Of a stretch of DNA of 45,520 bases, positions 9,080 to 18,719 are shown in pieces. How positions within the stretch are numbered: the stretch's first letter is position 1; each line of letters opens with the position of its first letter. The position numbers were made by a program, and so were the translations under genes. The notes under the pieces were generated by a model. The model worked only from the letters and a program-made list of their open reading frames with translations, was not told where the DNA came from and made no database searches. This DNA comes from Chloroflexota bacterium. Its GTDB lineage: Bacteria; Chloroflexota; Anaerolineae; Caldilineales; Caldilineaceae. The stretch spans positions 1 to 45,520 of the forward strand of contig JAPLGZ010000807.1 in NCBI GenBank assembly GCA_026389895.1. The letters run 5' to 3'.

Positions 9080-9622
9080 AAGCACAAAAATCCGCTGTAA
9101 AAATCTTGATCACTATTAATTTCTGGGGCATTGTGTAGGATATCATGAAAACACCTCTTTAAACCAGAGTTTTGTGTTAAATCAAGGCTGCTAGACTAAC
9201 TCAGCAAAGCGCTACGATAACACATCTAGAATTAAGACGTTGGCTAGCAAGACCTCTACACTGAACGAAAATCCCGGGAGCGAAATTAATAATCGATTAA
9301 CGATAGTATAACTTAGATGGTGGTAGATGTCAAACCAAATTTTAGTGCCTAAATCTACGATTCATCTACGTTTTGCTGAGACAACACCGCTTAGTAAGTT
9401 CATCTACTATATGATATTCTTTTGCACAGTCAGAGAAATTGGCACTTCGCCTGACCACGTTGACCATGACCAGCAAACAGCAAAAGTGAAATGTCTGCAA
9501 TGGGTAAATGTCTAGAAATTGGCATGGAACTCGATGAACGAGCACAACGTTATACAACGCAGCGACATCAAGCGTAAGCCATTCGCCCCAATTATGTAGC
9601 TTTAGAATATGTAGCTTTAGAA
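9080..9622. other. Gene-poor spacer with a tandem 15-bp repeat
   Basis: Short open frames here (for example 9327-9515) show no family motif and weak coding character. The only structure I see is a perfect tandem duplication of 15 bases at 9593-9607 and 9608-9622, next to the terminator of the gene to the right. A decayed gene remnant is possible but not recognisable. Confidence 0.5.
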
Positions 9623-9657
9623 GACAAAAGCAGACAGGTCAAAGCCATCCTGCCTGC
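9623..9657 (-). terminator. Terminator of the 452-aa membrane protein gene
   Basis: Stem 9630-9638 with 9649-9657, nine pairs including one wobble, ten-base loop. On the minus strand it is followed by TTTTGTCTTC. It lies 28 bases past the stop at 9685. Confidence 0.7.
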
Positions 9658-9684
9658 GTAAAGGGAGCATGAAGTTAACGAACG

Positions 9685-11043
9685 TTATTGCGGATTAAAA
9701 GGTTGAATCCGAAACCCTGGCGGCGTCGCATCGGGCACGTAAGCCACCGGGAGCGGCGGCGCGCTGCCAAACCGGCTTAATTCGACCTGTGCGGCGCGCA
9801 GGCGTTCGCCAATTTCGGCCGGATCGGCATTGGGATAGAGTCCAAGTTCCGTCTGGAGCGCCAGCCATTTCAGCATACTGACCCGCCAGAGCGCCTGATC
9901 AACAGGACGAGATTGCGCATTGGCAAAAGCATTCAGCACATCCGTCACGCGGCTGGTGCTGATGGAAAGCTCTTGTTGAAGGGCATCAAGATTGGTCTCC
10001 CAACTTGACACCACAGGCAGGCCAAACCCATGCTGCGCGACGCGCACTTTTAGAATCAGCCATTCCCGCTGTTGTTCCAGCAGCCAGAATTGTTGAGAAA
10101 GTGAAAGGCCCGTGGAAAGCACGCTGCTTGTATAGTCATGACGCAAACGGTCTTCGTCGATCAATGCTTGGGCTAAGGCTTGGCGTTCTGGATCGATATC
10201 GGTTCCTTGCGTCAAATCGATACGTTGCGAAAGTTCGCGAGCACGCTGTTGACGAGTGGCAATCGCCGTCGTCAAATCTGCGTTAAAGGCAAGTGGTGTA
10301 GCTAGGGTTAACCAGTTGGTGGCGGTGATAAAACCAGCGGGCTTCAAAAAAGGATTACGCACTAATTCGCCAATTTGGCTATTAAAGGTTGGATCATCCA
10401 GTTGGGTGGCCAGTGGCCGTAGAGTGGCAAAAATCTGGCTACGTTGGGCAGGCAACAATTCGGGCGCTTGCTCGGCCACTCGTTTTGCCTGGATGGCACT
10501 ATCAAGCGCTGCCGCCCGTTCACCGGCGCTGAGCAGGCCGGTGCTACACTGCACCAATGCTTGGCTGCGTTCAAATGAGCTTGTGGACGAATCTAAGATC
10601 GTCATGGTCTGCACCACCCTGTAGAGTTGGGCAGCGGCCAGTGGCTGATTTTGATCCTGATAGGCGTGGGCGAGTTGCATGAGTAGTTCAATGTTGCCAG
10701 CACCACTTATCGGCGCGTTATAAGTGAGCATCGCGCGGCTAGTCTCTAGTTGACCAGCGTTCATGGCTTGGAAAGCTAGCCCATCCACCGGATCACCCGC
10801 CAGTTGCATTAAGGCAAGTTGTGGCATAATGGCGGTGGTTTGAATCGCCTGAACCGGTGTAACACTCAGGCCTGGACGACTGGTGCGAAACTGGGCAAGC
10901 AACACCAACAAAGCCGCTAGCCCGATCAGCAGGCAGACAACGAAGCCGGTTAATAGTAAGATTTCCAGCCAACGACGGCGTGGCCGAGTTGGCAAGGGAT
11001 CATAATCGTTGTATTCTTCATAATCATTATATTCTAAGGTCAT
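9685..11043 (-). CDS. Single-pass membrane protein with helical repeat-like extracytoplasmic region, function unknown
   Basis: 452 aa. An acidic, tyrosine-rich cytoplasmic N-terminus (EYNDYEEYNDYDPLPTRPRRR) is followed by one membrane helix at about 28-50. The rest is mostly alpha-helical with an alanine/leucine/glutamine bias. Stretches such as ELLMQLAHAYQDQNQPLAAAQLYRVVQ look like a TPR unit, followed by more helices. No catalytic motif is visible. The positive-inside pattern (RPRRR before the helix) puts the large C-terminal part outside the membrane. It is divergent from the glycoside hydrolase gene at 11401, which may share the intergenic control region. Possibly a scaffold or assembly protein. 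Confidence 0.78.
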   Translation of the reverse strand: MTLEYNDYEEYNDYDPLPTRPRRRWLEILLLTGFVVCLLIGLAALLVLLAQFRTSRPGLSVTPVQAIQTTAIMPQLALMQLAGDPVDGLAFQAMNAGQLETSRAMLTYNAPISGAGNIELLMQLAHAYQDQNQPLAAAQLYRVVQTMTILDSSTSSFERSQALVQCSTGLLSAGERAAALDSAIQAKRVAEQAPELLPAQRSQIFATLRPLATQLDDPTFNSQIGELVRNPFLKPAGFITATNWLTLATPLAFNADLTTAIATRQQRARELSQRIDLTQGTDIDPERQALAQALIDEDRLRHDYTSSVLSTGLSLSQQFWLLEQQREWLILKVRVAQHGFGLPVVSSWETNLDALQQELSISTSRVTDVLNAFANAQSRPVDQALWRVSMLKWLALQTELGLYPNADPAEIGERLRAAQVELSRFGSAPPLPVAYVPDATPPGFRIQPFNPQ

Positions 11044-11400
11044 AATCTTATTCGCTCAGGTAATGTAATCCGTGATTTGTAACCCACATCAGCCTGGAAA
11101 AAGATCGGAAGAGCACCCAGATCCAATGGCTTATTTTTCTGATATGTGTTCCTAATCCAAGAATTATGCATGCGAGAATATGCGTAAGGTGAGTTATTAG
11201 TATAGCATGTACACGCAGCATAGCCCATACGCTGGCAGCGAAAGTAGCGATAAAAAGATGTTGCTTGCAAGCGATTTTTGCCGCGCCATGGCTCTATGCT
11301 AAGATTACTGAATCCAGACTGCACATACTCTCCTTTTTTCTTAATCGCCAATCATTGCAGTACTGTAGAATTTCGGTCGCCCATTAGGAGTTGACACTGT
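11044..11400. promoter_or_regulatory. Divergent intergenic region, with a 15-base Illumina-adapter-like match
   Basis: This 357-base region must hold promoters for the 452-aa protein (minus) and the first glycoside hydrolase (plus). TAGGAG at 11385-11390 is the probable ribosome-binding site for the ATG at 11401. A 103-codon minus-strand frame across it has no family features and was not called. Bases 11102-11116 read AGATCGGAAGAGCAC, identical to the first 15 bases of the common Illumina adapter; see findings. Confidence 0.5.
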
Positions 11401-14400
11401 ATGCAAAACACTCATTTACAGCGGCGTTCGCCATCAAGGTCGGCGTCAGCATCATCAGGTAGTGTGTCTCGTTTTGTTGAGGGGCCGGCGAGTTGGCTGA
11501 TCACATTCCTGTTGATTCCAGCCTTGTTGATTGCTGCGCTCTTGTTGCCACCGGTCCGCCTGCTCGATCGCTTGCAGGTACTCACCTATACGCGCATTGG
11601 CTCCTCGGGTGGTGCCATTGCCGACCCAGATGGGACACTGGTCACCTTCCCGCAGGAAGGGATGAATGGCTTTTTCTTAGCCAGCATCAAGAGCACCCCC
11701 CGCGCCGATTTTCTGGCTGGCCAGGCTGGCTCCAAGCTCTATGAAGCAGCCAACCGCATGCAGGATTATAACTTGATCCCACGCAGCCCTTTTTATCGTA
11801 TTGATAAACAAGGCACAGCCCCCAGCCAGGCGATTCTAACCGTCCCGATTCCCAACGATAGTCTGCCCTATGAAACGCTGGGCCTCTATACATGGACGGG
11901 CAGCGCCTGGGAATTATTGCCCAGCACAGTGCTAACCACGGGCGATGGCAACGACAAGCTTGAATCGCGCGTAGACGCCTTACCCGCCAATTTTATGGTG
12001 GTGCAGACCTCACGCACTGTACCAGCCGTAACGGCTGATTTGGGCACCCAAGGCCAATTGCCACAGGGCGCCGCAGTTACGTTTGAGGCCAAGCCAGGGC
12101 TTTTATTACGCGGGGATGGCGCGCTGGAAGGCAACCCACCAGCCAGCACAGGGACGACCACGCTGGCAGAGTTGCGCAACTGGGAAGGTGATGTCATGCC
12201 CAATAGCGTGCCGCGCACCGATTTGATCAACAACTTGTTGGCAGATCCAGGGTTGCAAGAGAATCAATTGACTGCCGTTGAGCGAGTGGTGGCCCAAAAT
12301 AACTATGCTGGGGTCGTGGTCGATTATCGCGGGGTAGATGCAGCCCCCAGCGCACGCGGTGACTTTGTCCACCTGATCACACAAATGGCTGATCGTTTGC
12401 ATAAGACCGGCAAAGTGCTGAGTGTGCGCGTTGAGCCAGCCAAACAAATCTCTGCCGAAGAATGGGATACAGGCGGTTATGATTGGCGTGCCCTGGGCAA
12501 AGTGGCGGATAAAGTAATCCTGCCCACGCCCGATGACCCAAGGGCCTATCAACAAGGTGGCGAAGTCGATGCCCTGTTGCGCTGGACCACAACGCAGATC
12601 GAGCGGCGGAAAATCCAAATTGAATTGCCCGGCCAATCGATCGAGCATAGCGGAAATTACCTGATCCGCAAAGGTTATCAAGAAGCATTGAAGCCATTGC
12701 TCGGTGAAGTGCAGGCGCAAACCGGTGATGCAGGCGGCAACATCGAACTCAAAATCGAGAATCCACGCCTCAAGGATAAAGTCACCTGGGATGATGCACT
12801 CGGCGTCTATCGCTACACTTATATGGACGACCAAAAATTGGAACGAACCGTCTATATCGAGAACGCGAATAGCTTGAGCCGCAAGCTCAGCTTGCTCCAA
12901 AAATATAATGTGCGCGATGTTCTATTGCGCACGCCGGCCTCGAATGATATTGATCCCAATATCTGGAGCGTTTTGGCGCAGTTCCAACAAGGCGCGGATC
13001 TGGCCGATACCAGTGGCAAGATGCCAAACATGTCGGTCGCCTTTACGGTTTTAGACAAAGACAACAAGGTAGTCATGAGCAATGTCCGGCCACTGGAAAA
13101 TGCCCAATTAAGTTTCCCAGCCCCGGCAGGCCAAGATGACTTACGCGTGGAAGCGCAATTAGTGGGCGACCGAGGTGAGGCGCTTAGTATTAAGCAATCT
13201 ACCGTGTTGGCCGGTGTTTCGAATGTCGCCGCTAGTGGTGCGGAAAGCCAAGCAGACGCGGCAAAGACCACCAAATTGTCGGCTTCAGCCAAAGCGAATG
13301 CACCAACAATGAAGGCGACGGACATCCTCAATGCGCGCGAGGGTCCTGGGACAAATTATCATGTCCTCGGCGAGTTGCAGAAAGATAGCTCTTATCAGAT
13401 CGTAGGCAAAAATGAGACGGGCGATTGGTGGCAAATTGATACTGGTGGCGGCAAACTTTCCTGGGTCGTCGGCCAATTGGTCAGCACCTCAGGCGATGTG
13501 GGTTCTGTCGCTGTGGTTACCGATGTACCCGAGGTTCCAGCATTCGCTGCGGCGGCTATCAATCAAGATGCGCCCGTAGCAGCGGCGCAGGCCCCAGCGG
13601 ACAATCCAGTGACCAACCCAGCTGCAGCACCAGCAGAAAATCCGGTTGAGAATCCAGCCGCCCCACCAGCAGCCGCACCAGTGGTTGCTGCCCCTGCCCC
13701 TTCTGGCGGCGGTTCATTTGGCTATGGCGTCCAGGCGCACATGGTCGATAATGCGCAGGCTGGCCAGGTGATGGGCATGGTCACGGGGATGGGCTTTAAC
13801 TGGGTCAAGCAACAGGTAGCCTGGACCCGCTTTGAGAATGCTGGCCCTGGCCAAATTGACTGGGGTGGCATGGACGAGATTGTCAACGCGGCCAATGGGG
13901 CAGGCGTCAGCGTTCTATTCAGTATTGTAAAAGCCCCACCGTGGGCTCGTGAACCGGGCTTTGACGGCAGCGTGGAAGGCCCACCAGCCGATCCCGCCAC
14001 CTATGCCAACTTTGTTGGCGCCGTCGCAGGGCATTTCTGTAATACGCCGCTGAAGGCCATTGAAGTCTGGAATGAACAAAATTTGCATTATGAGTGGGGC
14101 AATAAACCGCTCAACGCTGGCGATTATGTGAATTTATTGGCGCCAGCCTATGCAGCCATTAAAAACGCTTGTCCGTCGATGTATGTGATCAGCGGCGCAT
14201 TGACCCCAGCCGGTAACAACCCCGGTCTGGCTGTCGATGACTTCACTTATTTGGAAGATATGTTCAAAGCTGGGGTTGCCAATTATGCAGATGGCATTGG
14301 CGCTCACCCCAGTGGCTATAATGTGCCGGCCGATGTTAAATTTGAAGATGCTTGTGCGGCTATTCAGATCACCGGCCACAGTTTCAACGGGCCTTGTGAT

Positions 14401-14754
14401 AGTCCTCATCACTCGTGGAGCTTCCGCAGCACGATGGAAGGTTACTGGAATATCATGAATGTCTATGGCGCTGGCAACAAAAAAGTTTGGCCGACCGAAT
14501 TTGGTTGGGCGGCTGGTGGCGCGGTCAACAACAATTATGGTTATGCCAATGACAACGATCTGAACGAACAGGCCCAGTGGACAGTGCAAGCCTATCAGAT
14601 GATGAAGGCATGGGGCTTTGTCGGGCCAGCCTTCTTGTGGAATTTGAACTTCAAGGTTAATAATCCCGGCACCGAACTGGCGCAATGGGGCATTATTGGC
14701 CAGGGTTGGGAACCATTGCCAACCTATACTGCGCTCAAAGATATGCCCAAATAG
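11401..14754 (+). CDS. Membrane-anchored multidomain protein: GH18-like region, SH3b, C-terminal clan-A glycoside hydrolase-like domain
   Basis: 1117 aa. Order: basic N-terminus, one membrane helix (about 37-57), a beta-rich part, then a region at about 295-440 resembling a GH18/YaaH barrel (YAGVVVDYRGVD, LHKTGKVLSVRVEP). That region has R where GH18 enzymes have the catalytic E of DxxDxDxE, so it is probably inactive. An SH3b module follows at about 636-695 (ILNAREGPGTNYHVLGEL), then a Pro/Ala linker (about 715-765). The C-terminal (beta/alpha)8-type domain starts near 769, with acid/base E892 in EVWNEQN and likely nucleophile E1033 in WPTEFGW, as in GH5/GH39-like enzymes. It is first of three tandem paralogues. 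Substrate is unknown; a cell-wall or exopolysaccharide target is inferred from the SH3b module. Confidence 0.85.
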   Translation: MQNTHLQRRSPSRSASASSGSVSRFVEGPASWLITFLLIPALLIAALLLPPVRLLDRLQVLTYTRIGSSGGAIADPDGTLVTFPQEGMNGFFLASIKSTPRADFLAGQAGSKLYEAANRMQDYNLIPRSPFYRIDKQGTAPSQAILTVPIPNDSLPYETLGLYTWTGSAWELLPSTVLTTGDGNDKLESRVDALPANFMVVQTSRTVPAVTADLGTQGQLPQGAAVTFEAKPGLLLRGDGALEGNPPASTGTTTLAELRNWEGDVMPNSVPRTDLINNLLADPGLQENQLTAVERVVAQNNYAGVVVDYRGVDAAPSARGDFVHLITQMADRLHKTGKVLSVRVEPAKQISAEEWDTGGYDWRALGKVADKVILPTPDDPRAYQQGGEVDALLRWTTTQIERRKIQIELPGQSIEHSGNYLIRKGYQEALKPLLGEVQAQTGDAGGNIELKIENPRLKDKVTWDDALGVYRYTYMDDQKLERTVYIENANSLSRKLSLLQKYNVRDVLLRTPASNDIDPNIWSVLAQFQQGADLADTSGKMPNMSVAFTVLDKDNKVVMSNVRPLENAQLSFPAPAGQDDLRVEAQLVGDRGEALSIKQSTVLAGVSNVAASGAESQADAAKTTKLSASAKANAPTMKATDILNAREGPGTNYHVLGELQKDSSYQIVGKNETGDWWQIDTGGGKLSWVVGQLVSTSGDVGSVAVVTDVPEVPAFAAAAINQDAPVAAAQAPADNPVTNPAAAPAENPVENPAAPPAAAPVVAAPAPSGGGSFGYGVQAHMVDNAQAGQVMGMVTGMGFNWVKQQVAWTRFENAGPGQIDWGGMDEIVNAANGAGVSVLFSIVKAPPWAREPGFDGSVEGPPADPATYANFVGAVAGHFCNTPLKAIEVWNEQNLHYEWGNKPLNAGDYVNLLAPAYAAIKNACPSMYVISGALTPAGNNPGLAVDDFTYLEDMFKAGVANYADGIGAHPSGYNVPADVKFEDACAAIQITGHSFNGPCDSPHHSWSFRSTMEGYWNIMNVYGAGNKKVWPTEFGWAAGGAVNNNYGYANDNDLNEQAQWTVQAYQMMKAWGFVGPAFLWNLNFKVNNPGTELAQWGIIGQGWEPLPTYTALKDMPK

Positions 14755-14777
14755 TAAAGTTACTGTAGAGAGTGACG

Positions 14778-14830
14778 GATGGATCCGGTGCTGCTAACGC
14801 TTGCAACGTTCCGCCAATACCGGATCCATC
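14778..14830. terminator. 12-bp inverted repeat after the first hydrolase gene
   Basis: Arms 14778-14789 and 14819-14830 (GATGGATCCGGT / ACCGGATCCATC) are perfect reverse complements, with a 29-base loop. It starts 24 bases after the stop at 14754. There is no clear T-tract, so it may be a processing or stabilising hairpin rather than a strict intrinsic terminator. Confidence 0.55.
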
Positions 14831-14906
14831 TGTTGTGATATCTCCCCACTCGTTAAGTTACTGTCGTTAAATTTTATCCTCGATGATGTTAAGTATTTTA
14901 CGGTTG

Positions 14907-14924
14907 GGCGACGCATGCGTCGCC
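14907..14924. promoter_or_regulatory. 18-bp perfect palindrome upstream of the second hydrolase
   Basis: GGCGACGCATGCGTCGCC is self-complementary with no spacer. It lies 57-74 bases upstream of the ATG at 14981, a position suited to a dimeric repressor site. A hairpin with no loop is unfavourable in RNA, which favours a DNA-level site. Confidence 0.45.
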
Positions 14925-14980
14925 TTTACTATGTCCTCGTCTTTTATCTGAAAAATACCGTATAACCATGGAAAACTTTA

Positions 14981-16765
14981 ATGAGATTGATTAAATCCAA
15001 AACCAGCTTCCTCAGACATTTGCTAATTGTCTTATCTACTTCTGCTTTTGTATTTGGGTTTTTCTTTGCGGCAGTTCCTCAAGTTGCTCAGGCTGCGACA
15101 GCTGTTTTCATCGCCCAGGCGGCTAATTCTGATCCCACGACACCGGTTAACGCCGTGGTCAGTAGCAGCGGACAGAGCCTGAATGTACGCAGTGGGCCGG
15201 GCGCCAGTTTTGGCATTGTGGGCAGCTTAGCCAATGGTACGTCAATTCAAGTGATTGGAAAGAATACCGGCGGTGATTGGCTCCAAATTCAGCTTGCCAG
15301 CATCAAAGGGGAAGGTTGGGTTTTTGCACCGGCTGTTAGCATGAGTGATAGTACGCAAACATTAGCTGTGGCCAGCGCACCACCCGCTGCCGCCAGCGCC
15401 GTGAGCAACACCGTAAACGCACCAGCTGTTGAACAATTCACCGCAGCCATTGCGCCAGTTGGGCAGACCAAACCGGTGGCCATCACCCAGCCAGCCAACA
15501 TGAATGTACGCAGTGGCCCCGGCACCAATTACAACATTGTCACCTCATTATCAGCTGGCACAACGTTGGAAGTGCTGACATTGAACTCCGCCGGTGACTG
15601 GTACCAAGTGAATGTGCCTGGGTTAAGTAATCCAGCGTGGGGCTTATCCAATCTGACCACAACTACCGGGCCAGTTGAGTCGTTGGCCCGCTTGAGTGGG
15701 GATCAATTGCCAACTGCGCCGACCACTGCCGTGGCGGCAACTGCGCCTGCCCTGGCCAGTTCACCAGCCCCATCGGGTGGTGGCTCGTTTGCCTTTGGCA
15801 TCACAGCCAATATGTGGCAAAACGACAAGAATGGCGCAGCAGGACAGATCAAGGATTTGGGCTTTTCCTGGGTCAAGCAGCAGGTCCGCTGGGAATTTGT
15901 CGAGAATGAGCCAGGTGCCGTCAACTGGACAGAGATGGACGACATTCTCAATGTCATGAACGCCAATGGCATTCAAGTGATGTTTAGCGTCGTTACAGCC
16001 CCGCAGTGGACTCGCCCCGACAAAGCGGGCACCGGTGGTCCTCCCAACGATTTTAATGTCTACGCGGACTTTGTCGGCAAAATTGCCGCCCGTTACTGTG
16101 GCCGGTTAGGCGCGATTGAAGTCTGGAACGAAGAAAATTTACAGCGCGAATGGGTTGGCTATCCATTGGACCCCGCATCGTATATGGATTTGTTGCGGCG
16201 TTCCTACACGGCGATCAAAAATAACTGCCCAGCCATCCTGGTGATCAGCGGCGCGCCAACGCCTACAGGCAATTCAGATGTAGCGGTTGACGATATTGCC
16301 TATCTGCGGGGCATGTACGACAACGGGTTGGCCCGCTATAGTGATGGCATCGGCGTCCATCCCAGTGGCTATGCCATCCCCCCCGAAGTCACTGTCGAGG
16401 ATTGGCAACAGGGGCGTTATACCCCGCCACCTTCCCATTTTAACCATCGCAGCTTCTACTTCCGCAGCACGATGGAAGCATCGCGTCAGGTTATGGTAGA
16501 TTATGGCGATAGCAACAAACGTTTGTGGCCCACCGAATTTGGCTGGGGCCAGACCATTTCGCCCCACGCTGGTTACGAGTATGAAGCCTATATTAGCGAA
16601 GCCCAACAAGCGCAGTATATTGTCACGGCGTTTCGCATGATGCAAAATTGGGGCTGGGTTGGCGGCGCGTTCCTGTGGAACTTGAATTACCATGAAGGTG
16701 AAATGGCAGCATTTAGTGTGGCAGGTCGTCCAGCCTATGAAGCACTGAAAGGATTGACACGCTAG
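14981..16765 (+). CDS. Secreted glycoside hydrolase-like protein with two SH3b modules
   Basis: 594 aa. A Sec signal peptide is clear: basic start, hydrophobic LLIVLSTSAFVFGFFFAAV, cleavage near AQA/ATA at about residue 38. Two SH3b modules follow, at about 60-115 (SLNVRSGPGASFGIVGSL) and 170-225 (NMNVRSGPGTNYNIVTSL), then a short linker and a clan-A-like barrel from about 265. Catalytic candidates are E384 in EVWNEEN and E519 in WPTEFGW. The barrel shares whole blocks with the preceding gene (GFxWVKQQVxW, HPSGY, FRSTMEA/G), so the two arose by duplication. GGAAAA near 14970 is the likely ribosome-binding site. The product should be released or retained by the SH3b modules binding the wall. 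Confidence 0.87.
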   Translation: MRLIKSKTSFLRHLLIVLSTSAFVFGFFFAAVPQVAQAATAVFIAQAANSDPTTPVNAVVSSSGQSLNVRSGPGASFGIVGSLANGTSIQVIGKNTGGDWLQIQLASIKGEGWVFAPAVSMSDSTQTLAVASAPPAAASAVSNTVNAPAVEQFTAAIAPVGQTKPVAITQPANMNVRSGPGTNYNIVTSLSAGTTLEVLTLNSAGDWYQVNVPGLSNPAWGLSNLTTTTGPVESLARLSGDQLPTAPTTAVAATAPALASSPAPSGGGSFAFGITANMWQNDKNGAAGQIKDLGFSWVKQQVRWEFVENEPGAVNWTEMDDILNVMNANGIQVMFSVVTAPQWTRPDKAGTGGPPNDFNVYADFVGKIAARYCGRLGAIEVWNEENLQREWVGYPLDPASYMDLLRRSYTAIKNNCPAILVISGAPTPTGNSDVAVDDIAYLRGMYDNGLARYSDGIGVHPSGYAIPPEVTVEDWQQGRYTPPPSHFNHRSFYFRSTMEASRQVMVDYGDSNKRLWPTEFGWGQTISPHAGYEYEAYISEAQQAQYIVTAFRMMQNWGWVGGAFLWNLNYHEGEMAAFSVAGRPAYEALKGLTR

Positions 16766-16903
16766 CGTTTGTCAAGCGTGTGTGGTAGATGGCAGACCCG
16801 TCTATCGGCCATACACGCTTCCCTTTGTACGGCTCGTGACGAGAACTTTTACCACTACATAGGCGTCTCTGACCATAACAACATAACGATGAGGAATATC
16901 TAT

Positions 16904-18532
16904 ATGCATAAACAACCTACCTTTGTCTCTGCTATGCTCGGTGCACTTCTGACCGTTGTTTTGGTCAGTGGTTGCGGAGGCAGTGGACCGGAACCAACGC
17001 CAACGCCAACCAAGACGCCCATTGGCAACACGGGCAGCCAACCGGCAGCGACACCTACGTCAGCTGATCAAGCCGCCGCGCCAACGCCCGTCCCGGCGAC
17101 ACCCGCACCGGCAGCCAATCAAGCCCCCACTGCTGCGCCGAGCCCATCGATCGTTGTTGTCAACGCCGATCAGGTGAATGTCCGCAGTGAGCCGAATACG
17201 GAGGGGGCCATTGTGGCGACTGTGAATACCGGTCAGAAATATACTTTGATTGGCCGTAACCAAGACAACACCTGGTTGCAAGTTGGCGAAAATGGCAAAG
17301 AGATTGGCTGGGTCTTTGCTGAATTTGCGGATGTTCAGGCCGGGGCACCCGCCGCACAAGCGGGCGAGCAGACCACAACCACACAACAGACCACACCCGC
17401 CACAGGTAGCGGCACCTACGCGCCGATCAGCATGAACAGCCCCGATTATGGCACCCAGGCCTTTCTCTGGTGGGATCCAGAAATTACCAAACGTGATCTG
17501 GATCTGATCAAAGACGCCGGTTTCACGTGGGTTAAGCAGGCGTTTGCTTGGGAGACTGTTGAAGGCGCTGGCAAAGGCCATTTTGACTGGAGCAAGGCCG
17601 ACATTATAGTAACAGAAGCCAATCAACGGAACATTAAAGTTTTGGCACGCTTGAGCAGTGATCCAACTGCCAATTTCTGGGCGGCTGGCAATCCAACCCA
17701 AAACGCCGATAATTTTGCGGATTATGTATTTGCCCTGGCCAGCCGTTACAACTGTAGCGCCCAAGCTGTGGGTTGTATTCAAGCTTATCAAGTCTGGAAT
17801 GAACCTAATCTGGCGCGCGAATGGGGTGGCAACCAACCCAACCCTGCCCAATATGTCGCATTTTTGCAGAAAGCCTATGCGGCCATCAAACGGGGCAATC
17901 CCCAAGCGATTGTGATTAGCGCTGGCATGGCACCGACCGGTGACAATAATGCCGAAGCGATGGCCGATGACCTTTTCTATGAAGGTATGTATCAGGCCAT
18001 GAACAACAATAGCACCGGCTATTTTGATATGCTAGGGGTGCATGGCGCCGGCTTTGCGGCCCCGCCAGAACTAGACCCAGCCGAGGCCGCCTCCAACCCG
18101 AAATATGGGGGATATCGCTTCTTTGCTTTCCGGCACGTGGAAGATATCCGCGCGATTATGGTCAAGCATGGGGATGCGAACAAGCAGATCGTCCTACTCG
18201 AATTTGGTTGGACGACCGACTCGGTTAACGCGGCGTACAAATGGCATGGGGCCGACGCCGGGATCACCGATGCGGTCCAGGCTGATTATCTGAAACGCGC
18301 GTATGTGTATGCCAAAGCCAATTGGCAACCTTGGATCGGGTTGATGAGTTTGCTCACCATGCCCAACCTAGCTTGGATGGACAGTGGCAACCCAGAAGGC
18401 GAAGAGCAATACTGGTGGGCGATCATGCGCCCAAGCCGGATCAGCAAGCTGAAATTCCGCAATGCCTACATCGAATTGTGCATCTATTTCAACGGTCTCA
18501 ACGGTCAAAAATGCAAGTACGATCCGAACTAA
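16904..18532 (+). CDS. Lipoprotein glycoside hydrolase-like protein with one SH3b module
   Basis: About 542 aa from the ATG at 16904, chosen because GAGGAA at 16891-16896 sits seven bases upstream and because it puts a lipobox at the right place (LVSGC, lipidated C24). A Thr/Pro-rich tether follows. One SH3b module lies at about 85-145 ([18 protein letters not shown]). The barrel starts near 180, with acid/base E300 in QVWNEPN and candidate nucleophile E433 in LLEFGW. It is the most divergent of the three paralogues: HGAGFA replaces HPSGY and QAFAW replaces QQVxW. Lipid anchoring would keep it on the cell surface. A strong terminator follows. Confidence 0.86.
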   Translation: MHKQPTFVSAMLGALLTVVLVSGCGGSGPEPTPTPTKTPIGNTGSQPAATPTSADQAAAPTPVPATPAPAANQAPTAAPSPSIVVVNADQVNVRSEPNTEGAIVATVNTGQKYTLIGRNQDNTWLQVGENGKEIGWVFAEFADVQAGAPAAQAGEQTTTTQQTTPATGSGTYAPISMNSPDYGTQAFLWWDPEITKRDLDLIKDAGFTWVKQAFAWETVEGAGKGHFDWSKADIIVTEANQRNIKVLARLSSDPTANFWAAGNPTQNADNFADYVFALASRYNCSAQAVGCIQAYQVWNEPNLAREWGGNQPNPAQYVAFLQKAYAAIKRGNPQAIVISAGMAPTGDNNAEAMADDLFYEGMYQAMNNNSTGYFDMLGVHGAGFAAPPELDPAEAASNPKYGGYRFFAFRHVEDIRAIMVKHGDANKQIVLLEFGWTTDSVNAAYKWHGADAGITDAVQADYLKRAYVYAKANWQPWIGLMSLLTMPNLAWMDSGNPEGEEQYWWAIMRPSRISKLKFRNAYIELCIYFNGLNGQKCKYDPN

Positions 18533-18592
18533 GCGTTTACCCAAGGCACCCTCGTTGAGCAGCCTGTGTAATTAGTAAATCTGTAATCTAGG

Positions 18593-18635
18593 GAGGTGCG
18601 CAATAAGTACAAACTTATTGCGCACCTCTTTTTTT
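18593..18635 (+). terminator. Strong intrinsic terminator after the hydrolase cluster
   Basis: Perfect 16-bp stem (18593-18608 with 18613-18628), ACAA loop, then seven T. It lies 60 bases past the stop at 18532. It also overlaps an in-frame TTG for the next gene, ruling that start out. Confidence 0.92.
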
Positions 18636-18719
18636 GTTGTACCACTCAGGCAGGCAAATGTAATCGCCCATTGGTCTTTTGGGGGGAACTGCGCTGTGCG
18701 ACCAAACGTTACTGTGGAT

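Noticed and set aside
9327-9515. 62-codon frame in the gene-poor spacer, considered as a transposase remnant
   Set aside because: No transposase motif or terminal inverted repeats could be seen; the resemblance was only a general impression.
11040-11351. 103-codon minus-strand open frame between divergent genes
   Set aside because: Composition is unlike the real genes, there is no family pattern or ribosome-binding site, and it fills the promoter region. It also covers the adapter-like 15-mer.
12106-12900. 264-codon minus-strand frame opposite the first hydrolase
   Set aside because: Shadow of the plus-strand gene, with no domain or start signal.
17060-17905. 281-codon minus-strand frame opposite the third hydrolase
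   Set aside because: The plus strand encodes a well-supported SH3b/glycoside hydrolase; the antisense frame has no motif.
18618-18719. Upstream TTG start for the SanA-like protein
   Set aside because: The TTG lies inside the stem of a strong terminator, and the added residues have no family support.
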